From the NCBI GenBank assembly GCA_900317425.1, contig ONGR01000004.1, positions 62,001-126,000 of the forward strand: DNA of 64,000 nucleotides, written 5' to 3'. The position numbers were made by a program, and so were the translations under genes. Source of the stretch: an uncultured Eubacteriales bacterium. GTDB taxonomy: Bacteria > Bacillota > Clostridia > Oscillospirales > Oscillospiraceae. The notes beneath the pieces are model-generated. The model saw only the letters and a program-made list of their open reading frames with translations. It did no database searches and was not told the origin of the DNA. Positions 26,359 through 32,827 of the stretch are shown here, piece by piece; position 1 is the stretch's first letter, and the number at the start of each line of letters is the position of its first letter.

Positions 26359-26667
26359 ATGAGAGCAGCCAAATCGAAGATCGCCCGCAAGGAGAAGAGC
26401 GACCTGCTCTACCGGGCCATTTTGAAGCTGGAGACGGAGGAGGAGTGCTACAACTTCTTCCAGGATCTGTGTACCATTTCGGAGCTGCGCTCCATGGAGC
26501 AGCGCTTTGAGGTAGCCATGCTGCTGAACGATGGCATGATCTATAACGACATTCTGGAGAAGACCGGTGCCTCCAGCGCCACCATCAGCCGCGTGAACCG
26601 CAGTCTGCTGGGCGGCTGCGGCGGCTATGAGAGCATTCTGGAGAAAATGGAGGAGACCAAGGACTGA
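26359..26667 (+). CDS. YerC/YecD-type TrpR-like DNA-binding protein
   Basis: This 102-aa regulator of the TrpR-like YerC family has a short basic N-terminus, then a TrpR-type helical bundle with the recognition motif LRSMEQRFEVAMLLNDGMIYNDILEKTGASSATISRVNRSL (family hallmark ASSATISRVNR at about 74-84). It probably represses a nearby or distant operon, perhaps its own. Start follows GGAGGAGGGTATCAAG. Its last codon overlaps the start of the methyltransferase gene by 1 nt (ATGA-type TGATGG junction), so the two are translationally coupled. Confidence 0.85.
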   Translation: MRAAKSKIARKEKSDLLYRAILKLETEEECYNFFQDLCTISELRSMEQRFEVAMLLNDGMIYNDILEKTGASSATISRVNRSLLGGCGGYESILEKMEETKD

Positions 26668-27407
26668 TGGCCTGTTACGATCAGCTGGCCGCCTGCTACG
26701 ACGCACTGACTGACGACGTGGCGTATGAAAAGCGGGCGGATTATCTGGAGAAGCTGTTTCGCCGCAGCGCCGAGCCGGTGCACACCGTGCTGGATCTGGC
26801 CTGCGGCACTGGCACCATGACCTGGCTTCTGACGGAGCGGGGCTACGAGATGATCGGCGTGGACGGCAGCGAGGAGATGCTGGCCGTTGCCATGGAGAAA
26901 TACGGCGCGGTGGGGGGCGTGCCCCCCATCTTTTTGCACCAGTCCATGCCCCGGCTGGATCTCTACGGTACGGTGGACGCCGCCATCTGCTGCCTGGACA
27001 GCCTGAATTATCTGACCCGCCCGGCGGACGTGAAGCGCACGTTGCAGCGGCTGCACCTGTTCGTGGCCCCGGGCGGACTGCTGATCTTCGACGTGAACAC
27101 GCCGGAGAAGTTCCGTGCTCTGGACGGCCAGGTGTTTCTGGACGAGGCGGAGGACACCTACTGCGTCTGGCGCGCCGAGTACAGCCGGCGCCTGTGCACC
27201 TATTACATGGACCTGTTCCGCCGCCGGAGGGACGGCGCGTGGGATCGGAGCCTGGAGATCCATCGGGAGCGGTGCTATACGGTGGAGGAGCTGACGGCAT
27301 GGCTGAAAGAGGCCGGTTTCGGCAGGATCCGGGTCTACGGCGACATGAAGCTGCGGAAACCGGCGGCAGGGGAGCAGAGGGTCTACTTCTCCTGTGTCCG
27401 GCTTTAA
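26667..27407 (+). CDS. SAM-dependent class I methyltransferase
   Basis: This 246-aa cytosolic enzyme has glycine-rich motif I, VLDLACGTGTMTWLLTERGY (about 41-60), then IGVDGSEEMLAVA (motif post-I acidic), AAICCLDSLNYL (motif II) and VAPGGLLIFDVNTPEKF (about 130). The substrate cannot be told. It is co-translated with the upstream YerC-like gene and followed after 12 nt by a small membrane protein gene. Confidence 0.85.
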   Translation: MACYDQLAACYDALTDDVAYEKRADYLEKLFRRSAEPVHTVLDLACGTGTMTWLLTERGYEMIGVDGSEEMLAVAMEKYGAVGGVPPIFLHQSMPRLDLYGTVDAAICCLDSLNYLTRPADVKRTLQRLHLFVAPGGLLIFDVNTPEKFRALDGQVFLDEAEDTYCVWRAEYSRRLCTYYMDLFRRRRDGAWDRSLEIHRERCYTVEELTAWLKEAGFGRIRVYGDMKLRKPAAGEQRVYFSCVRL

Positions 27408-27419
27408 GAGGTGCCGCCT

Positions 27420-27707
27420 ATGTCGTATAAGAGTTTTTTGCTGGAGCTGCTCCTGGCTGCTCTGCTGGTGGTCCACAGCATCTATGTGTGGCGCCGTTGG
27501 CGCGGGGACCGGGAGAGAAGCCCCTGGAAGCGGTCTGCCGTCGTTTTCGTTGCCGTTCTGGCGGTATTGTTTGCCGCGGCGGTGATCGCGGGCGCCGTTG
27601 TTGCCGCCGTGGGGGGAGATCCCGCCGCCTCCACGGGCTTGGGCGCTCTGGCCATTTTGATGGCCATCTGGCTGGATTTCAAGGTATCCCGCGCCTGCGG
27701 AAAATAA
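27420..27707 (+). CDS. Small membrane protein, unknown function
   Basis: This 95-aa protein has hydrophobic segments at ~5-22, 40-63 and 71-87 and an Arg/Lys-rich loop between the first and second (WRRWRGDRERSPWKR). I do not recognise a family. The ATG at 27420 follows GAGGTGCCGCCT; an in-frame ATG nine bases upstream is inside the ribosome site. It lies in the same operon as the methyltransferase and hslO. Confidence 0.6.
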   Translation: MSYKSFLLELLLAALLVVHSIYVWRRWRGDRERSPWKRSAVVFVAVLAVLFAAAVIAGAVVAAVGGDPAASTGLGALAILMAIWLDFKVSRACGK

Positions 27708-27729
27708 TGATTTCAGGAGAACTAACCCT

Positions 27730-28620
27730 ATGAGTGATCGTATCGTAAGAGCCATTTCCACCGACGGTCTGGTCCAGGCCGCAGCCATCTGCAGCCGGGA
27801 TCTGGTGGAGCGTGCCCGGAATATCCATCAGACCCTGCCCACCGCCACCGCCGCTCTGGGCCGTGCGTTGACCGGCGCCAGTATGATGGGCAACGCCCTG
27901 AAGGGCCAGGGCGCCAGCGTGACGCTGCAGTTCAAGGGCAACGGCCCTCTGGGCACGGTGCTGGCCGTGTCGGACGCGGAGGGCAACGTCCGCGGCTACG
28001 TGACCAATCCCCAGACCGACCTGCCCCTGCGCAGTGACGGCAAGCTGGACGTGGGGGCCGCCGTGGGCCACGAGGGCACGCTGACGGTCATCAAGGATCT
28101 CAACATGCGGGATCCCTACGTGGGCACCGTGGATCTGCTGGGCGGCGAGATCGCCGAGGATATTGCCGGCTACTTCGTGGAGTCGGAGCAGATCCCCACC
28201 GCCTGCGCCCTGGGTGTGCTGGTGGACCGGGATCAGAGCGTCCGCAGCGCCGGCGGCTATCTCATCCAGCTGATGCCCGGCGCCACGGAGGATACCATCG
28301 TCAAGGTGGAGGGCGGCATTATGGCGGCGGGCGCCGTGTCGGCCCTGCTGGAGAAGGACGCCGATCCGGAGCACCTGCTGCGCACTGTTATGTCCGACTT
28401 TGAGCTGAAGATCCTGGAGAGCGACCCGGTGGAGTACCGCTGCTACTGCTCCCGCGAGCGGGTGGAGCGGGCCCTGATCTCCCTGGGGGCGGACGAGCTG
28501 GAGGGGATCCTCCGGGACCGGGGCAGCTGCCGGATGACCTGCCAGTTCTGCGACGCGGTGTATGAATTCTCCGGCGATGAGCTGCGCGCCCTGATCGACG
28601 GTCTGCGTCGAAACAAGTAG
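27730..28620 (+). CDS. hslO: Hsp33 redox-regulated chaperone
   Basis: This 296-aa cytosolic holdase chaperone is activated by oxidation. It has the N-terminal Hsp33 domain (RAISTDGLVQAAAICSRDLVERA) and the C-terminal zinc-binding redox switch with CYCSRERVERAL (C-x-C) and CRMTCQFCDAVY (C-x2-C), about residues 237-277. The length matches the family. Start follows CAGGAGAAC. It is the last gene of the 26.3-28.6 kb operon and lies just upstream of the tRNA promoter. Confidence 0.94.
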   Translation: MSDRIVRAISTDGLVQAAAICSRDLVERARNIHQTLPTATAALGRALTGASMMGNALKGQGASVTLQFKGNGPLGTVLAVSDAEGNVRGYVTNPQTDLPLRSDGKLDVGAAVGHEGTLTVIKDLNMRDPYVGTVDLLGGEIAEDIAGYFVESEQIPTACALGVLVDRDQSVRSAGGYLIQLMPGATEDTIVKVEGGIMAAGAVSALLEKDADPEHLLRTVMSDFELKILESDPVEYRCYCSRERVERALISLGADELEGILRDRGSCRMTCQFCDAVYEFSGDELRALIDGLRRNK

Positions 28621-28646
28621 AAATTGAAATTTTTCAAAAATTTCTG

Positions 28647-28675
28647 TTGACAGACCGCACCCGTTTTAGTATAAT
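28647..28675 (+). promoter_or_regulatory. Promoter of the four-tRNA operon
   Basis: Consensus TTGACA and TATAAT with a 17-nt spacer, about 30 nt before tRNA-Val. Confidence 0.85.
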
Positions 28676-28705
28676 AACCCTTGCCGTTCTTGAAACGGCA
28701 AGGAC

Positions 28706-28782
28706 GGGAGCATAGCTCAGCTGGTTAGAGCACCTGCCTTACAAGCAGGGGGTCACTGGTTCGAGTCCAGTTGTTCCCACCA
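28706..28782 (+). tRNA. tRNA-Val (anticodon TAC)
   Basis: Acceptor GGGAGCA pairs with TGTTCCC. Anticodon loop CTTACAA in a CTGC/GCAG stem, GGTTCGAGTCC T-arm, CCA encoded. Confidence 0.95.
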
Positions 28783-28789
28783 TAGCTAT

Positions 28790-28866
28790 GGCCAAGTAGT
28801 TCAGTTGGTTAGAACGCCAGCCTGTCACGCTGGAGGTCGTGGGTTCGAGCCCCATCTTGGTCGCCA
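28790..28866 (+). tRNA. tRNA-Asp (anticodon GTC)
   Basis: Acceptor GGCCAAG pairs with CTTGGTC. Anticodon loop CTGTCAC, GGTTCGAGCCC T-arm, CCA encoded. It lies 7 nt after tRNA-Val. Confidence 0.95.
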
Positions 28867-28869
28867 TAT

Positions 28870-28945
<76 letters not shown>

Positions 28946-28949
28946 TTTT

Positions 28950-29025
28950 GCGGGCGTAGCTCATCTGGTAGAGCGCGACCTTGCCAAGGTCGAGGTAGCG
29001 AGTTCGAGCCTCGTCGCCCGCTCCA
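28950..29025 (+). tRNA. tRNA-Gly (anticodon GCC)
   Basis: Acceptor GCGGGCG pairs with CGCCCGC. Anticodon loop TTGCCAA, CCA encoded. It is the last of the four-gene tRNA operon. Confidence 0.95.
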
Positions 29026-29026
29026 T

Positions 29027-29062
29027 AAAAAAACACCACCCATTCGGGTGGTGCTTTTTTTA
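29027..29062 (+). terminator. Terminator of the tRNA operon
   Basis: A CACCACCC / GGGTGGTG stem with a run of seven T directly follows tRNA-Gly. Confidence 0.92.
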
Positions 29063-29063
29063 T

Positions 29064-29304
29064 GGAATGAGTAGGGGAGAGGCTCGAACAGGCCGGTCGT
29101 CCCGTTAGGGACGATGCCGATATGCCGGTGGCATGTCGGCAAGGCCGCGTGCGTGCCGGCGGCAGCGGCGGTTGCCGCGTGCGTGCGTACGGCAGCCGTT
29201 GAGCAAGCCCAATCATCCCAGACACACCTATACCATTGCGCAAGCATATCATGGAGCGTGCCGACTCCGAGGGGAAAACTCCGCCGAAAAAACAAAACTC
29301 CCCC
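29064..29304. other. Intergenic DNA without a supported gene
   Basis: About 240 nt between the tRNA-Gly terminator and the tRNA-Cys promoter. Short ORFs exist but none has a ribosome site or a recognisable product. The DNA is rich in short inverted repeats such as CGTCCCGTTAGGGACG and GCCGATATGCCGGTGGCATGTCGGC, so it may fold as RNA or be leftover mobile DNA. Confidence 0.5.
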
Positions 29305-29334
29305 TTGACAAAGGTGGCGAAGCTATATTATAAT
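29305..29334 (+). promoter_or_regulatory. Promoter of tRNA-Cys
   Basis: TTGACA, 18 nt, TATAAT, about 34 nt upstream of the tRNA. Confidence 0.8.
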
Positions 29335-29367
29335 ACCCATCGAGCCTTTGAGCGGACAATATCATAT

Positions 29368-29442
29368 GGTGACATAGCCAAGTGGTAAGGCAAGGGTCTG
29401 CAAAACCCTCATTCCCCGGTTCAAATCCGGGTGTCACCTCCA
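29368..29442 (+). tRNA. tRNA-Cys (anticodon GCA)
   Basis: Acceptor GGTGACA pairs with TGTCACC. Anticodon loop CTGCAAA, GGTTCAAATCC T-arm, encoded CCA. Base composition and gene content change directly after its 3' end, so it is the likely left boundary or attachment site of the mobile element. Confidence 0.95.
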
Positions 29443-29843
29443 GAAGATGAAAATGGGGCAGGGTTCGTCGAAAGACGGACCTTCCCCCAAGATCATCTAA
29501 AAGAGTTAATTCGCCGACTCGGTCGGCTAATTAATCAGAACATTGGGTTACAGTACAGGAGATCCCTGGCGAGGATCGGTTTCACTTAGCCTAAGCTCGG
29601 CAACACCCATTACGGGCAAGGGCGCCCACATAGATGCTCACTACGCAACTATGCAGCCCTCTCGCTTAACCTTCTGATCCCGTGTATCACGCCGAGCCTG
29701 CCCGCAGCTGCCACAACTGGGAACGGCTTGGGTGTCGCAGCGCCCGGTGTTGGACGCCGATTACGCGTATTTGCCACAAGGATCGGAAGGACCTGTCTGG
29801 CCGGTTATTTCGAGAGATGACCTGCTCGCCCTCACAAAACCTA
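29443..29843. other. Structured non-coding stretch at the chromosome/element boundary
   Basis: Nearly 400 nt hold no supported protein gene. Visible are a GC-rich hairpin with a GAAA tetraloop (about 29454-29487), one copy of the 27-nt palindrome (29506-29534), and several further stem-capable segments (for example CTAAGCTCGG and GGGCAAGGGCGCCC). This may contain the element's left end or attachment site. No integrase gene is present here. Confidence 0.45.
29506..29534. repeat. NSPT palindrome copy 1 (boundary region)
   Basis: Left arm TTAATTCGCCGAC, centre TCG, right arm GTCGGCTAATTAA, with one arm mismatch (C versus T, GGCTAA instead of GGCGAA). It is the copy nearest the tRNA-Cys boundary and lies in non-coding DNA. 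Confidence 0.9.
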
Positions 29844-29873
29844 TTGACAACAGCGCTGCTGCGGTGTTATCAT
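29844..29873 (+). promoter_or_regulatory. Strong promoter for a small RNA
   Basis: TTGACA, 18 nt, TATCAT, with transcription expected near 29880. Confidence 0.7.
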
Positions 29874-29879
29874 TGGACT

Positions 29880-29975
29880 TGCAAGGGTTTAGCCAACCCT
29901 CATTGTTTTCAAGGAACAATGAAATACCGTTTTCACTCCCCGGAAGGTGCAACTTCCGGGGAGTGGCCTTTTCAA
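29880..29975 (+). ncRNA. Candidate small structured RNA (about 95 nt)
   Basis: Between the promoter above and a very strong terminator (CACTCCCCGGAAG / CTTCCGGGGAGTG then CCTTTTC) lie two more hairpins: GGGTTTAGCCAACCC and CATTGTTTTCAAGGAACAATG. There is no ORF with a ribosome site. Three consecutive hairpins and tight bounds suggest a regulatory RNA, perhaps copy-control or antisense type. No target complementary to it was found by eye. Confidence 0.6.
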
Positions 29976-30074
29976 GCCATTGGGTACTTCGGTGAGTAGT
30001 TTAGCACATAGGAAGGAAAGCGTCAAGGGTTTGTATTCGCCGTTTGTTGACGAATAGGTGTGATGTCCTGTATA

Positions 30075-30251
30075 TCAACAGGAGATCTGCCGGAAAAAGT
30101 CAGTTACATACAGCTCTCGTTGGTGCAGGCGCCGCAGCTCTGCTGCGCGCTGCGCCTTTTTTTTGCGCCTCATCTCCAGGTAGTCCACAAATAGGGGGGT
30201 GAGGATGATGCCGGCGACGACAGCAGTTGACCCAATGGCTTCGATAATCAT
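30075..30251 (-). CDS. 58-aa single-pass membrane protein
   Basis: This short gene encodes a protein with one membrane helix near the N-terminus (EAIGSTAVVAGIILTPLF, about 4-22) and a strongly basic, coiled-coil-like tail (EMRRKKKAQRAAELRRLHQR). Start ATG follows AAAAGGAG with 8-nt spacing. It is the last gene of the small-gene operon running from 31.8 kb. The layout of a short hydrophobic N-terminus and a long basic tail is seen in many mobile-element membrane proteins. No family is recognised. Confidence 0.65.
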   Translation of the reverse strand: MIIEAIGSTAVVAGIILTPLFVDYLEMRRKKKAQRAAELRRLHQRELYVTDFFRQISC

Positions 30252-30280
30252 GGTGATTCTCCTTTTCTATGTCAGTTTAT

Positions 30281-30487
30281 TTACTGCGGCAGCTCTGCCG
30301 CAAGGGGTGACGGATCTACTACGCAGATGAAGGGGCACCATGCGCGCTTACCATGGCGATACTGGCTCATCTGTGAGTAGATGTTGTTTGTGGTGGTCTG
30401 GCAGATCTCAGCCAGCTCCCGTGCGGTGGCTGCGACGGCCACCGGCAGCTCGTAGATGGGATCTTCAATCTTCATCCAGGTAACCAT
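30281..30487 (-). CDS. 68-aa hypothetical protein of the small-gene operon
   Basis: The short form starts at ATG 30487, right after GAAGGAGGGGC, which itself directly follows a palindrome copy. The protein (MVTWMKIEDPIYELPVAVAA) has a region resembling a short helix-turn-helix-like stretch (TARELAEICQTTTNNIYSQMSQYRHGKR), similar in style to phage excisionase/AlpA-like folds, but this is weak. A longer in-frame form could start at ATG 30595, overlapping the previous gene's stop (ATGA). It would then read through the palindrome as EISRPSRRIKK. The short form has the better ribosome site. Confidence 0.6.
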   Translation of the reverse strand: MVTWMKIEDPIYELPVAVAATARELAEICQTTTNNIYSQMSQYRHGKRAWCPFICVVDPSPLAAELPQ

Positions 30488-30500
30488 ATGCCCCTCCTTC

Positions 30501-30527
30501 TTAATTCGCCGACTCGGTCGGCTAATT
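30501..30527. repeat. NSPT palindrome copy 2
   Basis: TTAATTCGCCGAC, centre TCG, GTCGGCTAATT, one arm mismatch. On the minus strand it directly precedes the AAGAAGGAGG ribosome site of the 68-aa gene at 30487. Confidence 0.9.
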
Positions 30528-30591
30528 TCCTGCCCTGCCATCATCAGGCCGGGTAGGGTAGCTCCCGGCGACGGGCCCAGGCCGTTTCGGC

Positions 30592-30777
30592 TCATCGGTA
30601 TGTCCTTGCCAGCTTGAAATTCAGAATGTTTAGCTCTTTGGCTTCTTCGGCGGTTATAAGGCCCTGTTTTTGCCATTCCTTAATATCACGGTGATTTTGC
30701 ATTTCCGCTTGTTCAGAGCTTAACACTCTATATGGACGGGCCAGTTCATCCCCAAAATCAAAAAAGCATTTTTCCAT
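30592..30777 (-). CDS. 61-aa hypothetical protein with a short SHOCT-like end
   Basis: This short protein (start MEKCFFDFGDEL) has the ATG at 30777 after GCAGGAAGG with 9-nt spacing. The C-terminal half (DIKEWQKQGLITAEEAKELNILNFKLART) resembles the short oligomerisation helix SHOCT, in which 'L-x-x-G-x-I-T-x-E-E-F/A' is typical. Its function is unknown. It sits between palindrome copies 2 and 3. Confidence 0.6.
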   Translation of the reverse strand: MEKCFFDFGDELARPYRVLSSEQAEMQNHRDIKEWQKQGLITAEEAKELNILNFKLARTYR

Positions 30778-30821
30778 GGGTAGCATCCTTCCTGCCCTCG
30801 TGACCTCCGGGGCGGGTGTCC

Positions 30822-30848
30822 TTAATTCGCCGACCGGGTCGGCGAATT
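30822..30848. repeat. NSPT palindrome copy 3
   Basis: TTAATTCGCCGAC, centre CGG, GTCGGCGAATT, perfect 11-nt arms. It lies 6 nt downstream (minus strand) of the stop of the 80-aa gene. Confidence 0.9.
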
Positions 30849-30854
30849 TTTCGT

Positions 30855-31097
30855 TTAGAAGCTGCTGTGCCGGTAACGCTCGGCAGCTTCATCAAGGGAG
30901 AGAGCATCAAGAGCTCCTTTCACCTCCGAGACCAGGCTGCGGATTTGCTCCTGGTTCAAGCCGGCGTCCTGGGCAGCGACGATCATGTAGCCGATACACG
31001 CATCATTGCTCCATATCTCCAGCGCTGTCTCCATGAACTCGTAGAATTTATCATCTCCACGGGCCTGGCATTTCTCTCGATATTGTTTAACTGTCAT
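30855..31097 (-). CDS. 80-aa hypothetical acidic protein
   Basis: This gene encodes an acidic, largely helical soluble protein (start MTVKQYREKC; central FYEFMETALEIWSNDACIGYMI; end LDEAAERYRHSSF) of no family I recognise. The ATG at 31097 is preferred to one farther upstream: it follows AAAGGAGATCGTAA, and it overlaps the stop of the preceding 68-aa gene as an ATGA junction, so translation is coupled. It belongs to the small-gene operon. Confidence 0.6.
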   Translation of the reverse strand: MTVKQYREKCQARGDDKFYEFMETALEIWSNDACIGYMIVAAQDAGLNQEQIRSLVSEVKGALDALSLDEAAERYRHSSF

Positions 31098-31300
31098 TTT
31101 ACGATCTCCTTTCTGATTTGCACGGTCTCTGATTGGATGAGCCAACCGTCACACCACAGAGCGATGCTCCAGGGGAGCCGGTGGGACTCAGCAAATTTTT
31201 TGGCCTTGGCATAGATCCTCTCTGCCTGTTCGAGGTGGTTTACTTTAATCACCTTAAAGTTGGCCGATTGGCCATAGCGTACTTGATACATCTCGTGCAT
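31094..31300 (-). CDS. 68-aa hypothetical protein
   Basis: This short basic protein (MHEMYQVRYGQSANFKVIKV...) has AERIYAKAKKFAESHRL in the middle and WCDGWLIQSETVQIRKEIVK at the end, the pattern of a small alpha/beta host-takeover or accessory protein. No family is recognised. Its ribosome site (GGAGAGG) follows the preceding palindrome, and the stop of the 44-aa peptide is 6 nt upstream. ATG 31300 or ATG 31291 are both possible. Confidence 0.6.
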   Translation of the reverse strand: MHEMYQVRYGQSANFKVIKVNHLEQAERIYAKAKKFAESHRLPWSIALWCDGWLIQSETVQIRKEIVK

Positions 31301-31306
31301 CCTCTC

Positions 31307-31441
31307 CTAATTAGCCGACTCGGTCGGCGAATTATTTTCAGTGGGCTGAGGCTGATAATCGGTGTTGCAGAAGCCGGCGAGAGTTCCGATTGTCTTTGTG
31401 CAGGTCTCGCGCCTGGCGCAAGTTTCGCAGGTGTTGTTCAT
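31307..31441 (-). CDS. 44-aa cysteine-rich peptide ending inside the palindrome
   Basis: This peptide starts at ATG 31441 behind AAGGAAGGAGGC. It has five cysteines (CETC and C-x5-C spacing within residues 5-14, one at 25; NNTCETCARRETCTKTIG), like a small zinc-ribbon. Its last eight codons and stop are supplied by palindrome copy 4, read as NSPTESAN then TAG. The reading frame is the same one used inside ParB and the lipoprotein. I find no name for it. It is too short for default gene callers. Confidence 0.6.
   Translation of the reverse strand: MNNTCETCARRETCTKTIGTLAGFCNTDYQPQPTENNSPTESAN
31308..31334. repeat. NSPT palindrome copy 4 (coding end of the 44-aa peptide)
   Basis: TAATTAGCCGAC, centre TCG, GTCGGCGAATTA, one arm mismatch (TTAGCC). 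The changed base makes the minus-strand stop codon TAG available in the peptide frame and leaves the following GGAGAGG ribosome site intact. Confidence 0.9.
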
Positions 31442-31455
31442 AGATGCCTCCTTCC

Positions 31456-31484
31456 TTAATTAGCCGACTCAGTCGGCGAATTAA
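31456..31484. repeat. NSPT palindrome copy 5
   Basis: TTAATTAGCCGAC, centre TCA, GTCGGCGAATTAA, one arm mismatch. It lies between the stop of the 94-aa gene (2 nt away) and the ribosome site of the 44-aa peptide. Confidence 0.9.
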
Positions 31485-31485
31485 A

Positions 31486-31770
31486 CTATTCTGGCTTACT
31501 CACAATGCGGTCACAGTACAGGCCGCCCGACCGATACGCTTTGGACATGACCCGAAGAAAGGTGTCCATCAGATCTGCAAATGCAACATCCTTCAGGTAG
31601 TAGGAGAGATCCTCCGGGTCATCCTTGCCGACAGCCAGATCTCCGTACTCGATTTCGCCGTCAGCAACGCCGATAGACAACCAGGTGCCGATAAAAATGT
31701 CCTCGTCATTGATCTGGCGGGCGACAAACTCCATGGCCTTGACCATCTTGATACGTTCATTCGCGTCCAT
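31486..31770 (-). CDS. 94-aa hypothetical acidic protein, first gene of small-gene operon
   Basis: This acidic soluble protein has features DANERIKMVKAMEFVARQIND, then GTWLSIGVADGEIEYGDLAVG and DLSYYLKDVAFADLMDTFLRVM. It resembles no characterised family I can name. Start at ATG 31770 after AGGAAGGAGC. It is directly downstream of the operator-controlled promoter at 31.84 kb and palindrome copy 6, and leads the series of small genes running to 30.07 kb. Confidence 0.6.
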   Translation of the reverse strand: MDANERIKMVKAMEFVARQINDEDIFIGTWLSIGVADGEIEYGDLAVGKDDPEDLSYYLKDVAFADLMDTFLRVMSKAYRSGGLYCDRIVSKPE

Positions 31771-31783
31771 TTCTGCTCCTTCC

Positions 31784-31810
31784 TAATTTGCCGACCGGGT
31801 CGGCGAATTA
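31784..31810. repeat. NSPT palindrome copy 6
   Basis: TAATTTGCCGAC, centre CGG, GTCGGCGAATTA, one arm mismatch (TTTGCC). It sits in the 5' leader of the small-gene operon, between promoter and first ribosome site. Confidence 0.9.
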
Positions 31811-31834
31811 AATCGCTTTGTTTTCTGTGATTAT

Positions 31835-31863
31835 AGTATAACCGTTATTACGGTTATAGTCAA
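31835..31863 (-). promoter_or_regulatory. Promoter with overlapping operator for the small-gene operon
   Basis: On the minus strand TTGACT (31858-31863) and TATACT (31835-31840) are 17 nt apart. The spacer is occupied by an almost perfect palindrome built from TAACCG and CGGTTA (31838-31857). A third half-site, ACGGTTATAT, lies at about 31892. A repressor bound here would block the promoter. The divergent XRE gene is the obvious candidate. Confidence 0.7.
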
Positions 31864-31969
31864 TTGGCAATGTTGCCGAAAATACGGTTATATATTTGTG
31901 AGTATTGTCATGTGAAACATGGAAAATGCTGTGGTATAATGCAGATATAACAAGAAAGGACACGAAGAG

Positions 31970-32218
31970 ATGATCGTTTATGATAAGCTACTGGCGTTGT
32001 TCAAAGAACGCGGGATGACCACCTATGTACTCCAGAAGACCGGCCTTGTGAGCCATAGCGGCTACACCGCCATGAAGAACCACACGGGAGGGCCGGACTA
32101 TAAGGTGCTGTCTCGGCTCTGTGAGGTGCTGCAGGTGCAGCCGGGGGATCTCATGGAGTGGATCCCGGACGAGGAATGGCAGCGAAGGAATAAAGAGGAA
32201 CAGCGGACAGACGAATAA
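31970..32218 (+). CDS. XRE/Cro-type repressor (HTH_26-like)
   Basis: This 82-aa DNA-binding protein has a helix-turn-helix covering residues ~6-60 (LLALFKERGMTTYVLQKTGLVSHSGYTAMKN, then LSRLCEVLQVQPGDLMEWI). It ends in a charged tail. Start follows AGAAAGGACACGAAGAG and a TATAAT box lies at 31935. It is divergent from the small-gene operon and very probably binds the TAACCG/CGGTTA operators, so it is a local switch. Confidence 0.8.
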   Translation: MIVYDKLLALFKERGMTTYVLQKTGLVSHSGYTAMKNHTGGPDYKVLSRLCEVLQVQPGDLMEWIPDEEWQRRNKEEQRTDE

Positions 32219-32261
32219 TTCGTCTGTCCGCTGTCGATTTATGCTATCTACTTACTGCTCT

Positions 32262-32819
32262 TTAAGCCGATTCAAGAAGTATTTGAATCAATTGTGTGGC
32301 ATATTGCGCATCTAGGATGAAAAATACCCCTTTGTATAAAGGCTTAGTGCTTAAGAAGCAGTAGGATACCCCCTCATATTCATATGATACGTATCTTGGA
32401 TATTCATCAGGATTCTGGAGCTCACAGAACCGCATTACAACAGCTCGTTTTCCATGCTTGAGCGTGTCCGTCTGTTTTAACTTTATTGTAGCAATGTCAA
32501 TTACGTCTTTTTTCTCAGCAAATATCGGGGCCTCTTGCAAGTGGTCTAGAAAAACAAGGTTATGATTTTCAAAATGGAGCTCGGCTTCTTTCTGTTCTGG
32601 TTCAGTAATTTCAATAACATCTGAGGCCAGAATTCTGTCATACAGATCCAAGTTGGATTTTGCACGGCTGGAATATGTGTAGTACGTTAAAAGAAGGCCA
32701 CATGCAAGGACAAGTAAAATGTGAAGATGTGAGTGTTTGAGCTTTTTTCTTGTCGCTATTAGAACAGCAATAGCGGCTAAAAATATAGCCCCAACAACAA
32801 TAAAATCGTAATAGTACAT
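32262..32819 (-). CDS. Membrane-anchored protein, unknown function (AT-rich cargo)
   Basis: This 185-aa protein has N-terminal helices at ~5-23 and 31-48 (FIVVGAIFLAAIAVLIA; LHILLVLACGLLLTYY) and an external or cytosolic beta-rich domain (residues ~60-170, with RAVVMRFCELQNPDEYPRYVSYEYEG). The low GC and codon use differ from both chromosome and the conjugation genes, suggesting separate acquisition. It lies 8 nt downstream of the secreted-protein gene, so the pair may be a toxin-like protein with its membrane partner or immunity protein. That is inference only. Confidence 0.55.
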   Translation of the reverse strand: MYYYDFIVVGAIFLAAIAVLIATRKKLKHSHLHILLVLACGLLLTYYTYSSRAKSNLDLYDRILASDVIEITEPEQKEAELHFENHNLVFLDHLQEAPIFAEKKDVIDIATIKLKQTDTLKHGKRAVVMRFCELQNPDEYPRYVSYEYEGVSYCFLSTKPLYKGVFFILDAQYATQLIQILLESA

Positions 32820-32827
32820 GACAAATA

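Noticed and set aside
29443..29843. tmRNA or RNase P RNA in the structured region
   Set aside because: No tRNA-like ends, tag reading frame or GAGGAAAGTCC-type consensus.
29506..31810. Palindromes as integron attC sites
   Set aside because: They are near-perfect palindromes without the R/L core-site organisation, and no integron integrase was found. The cassette idea is kept only as a structural analogy.
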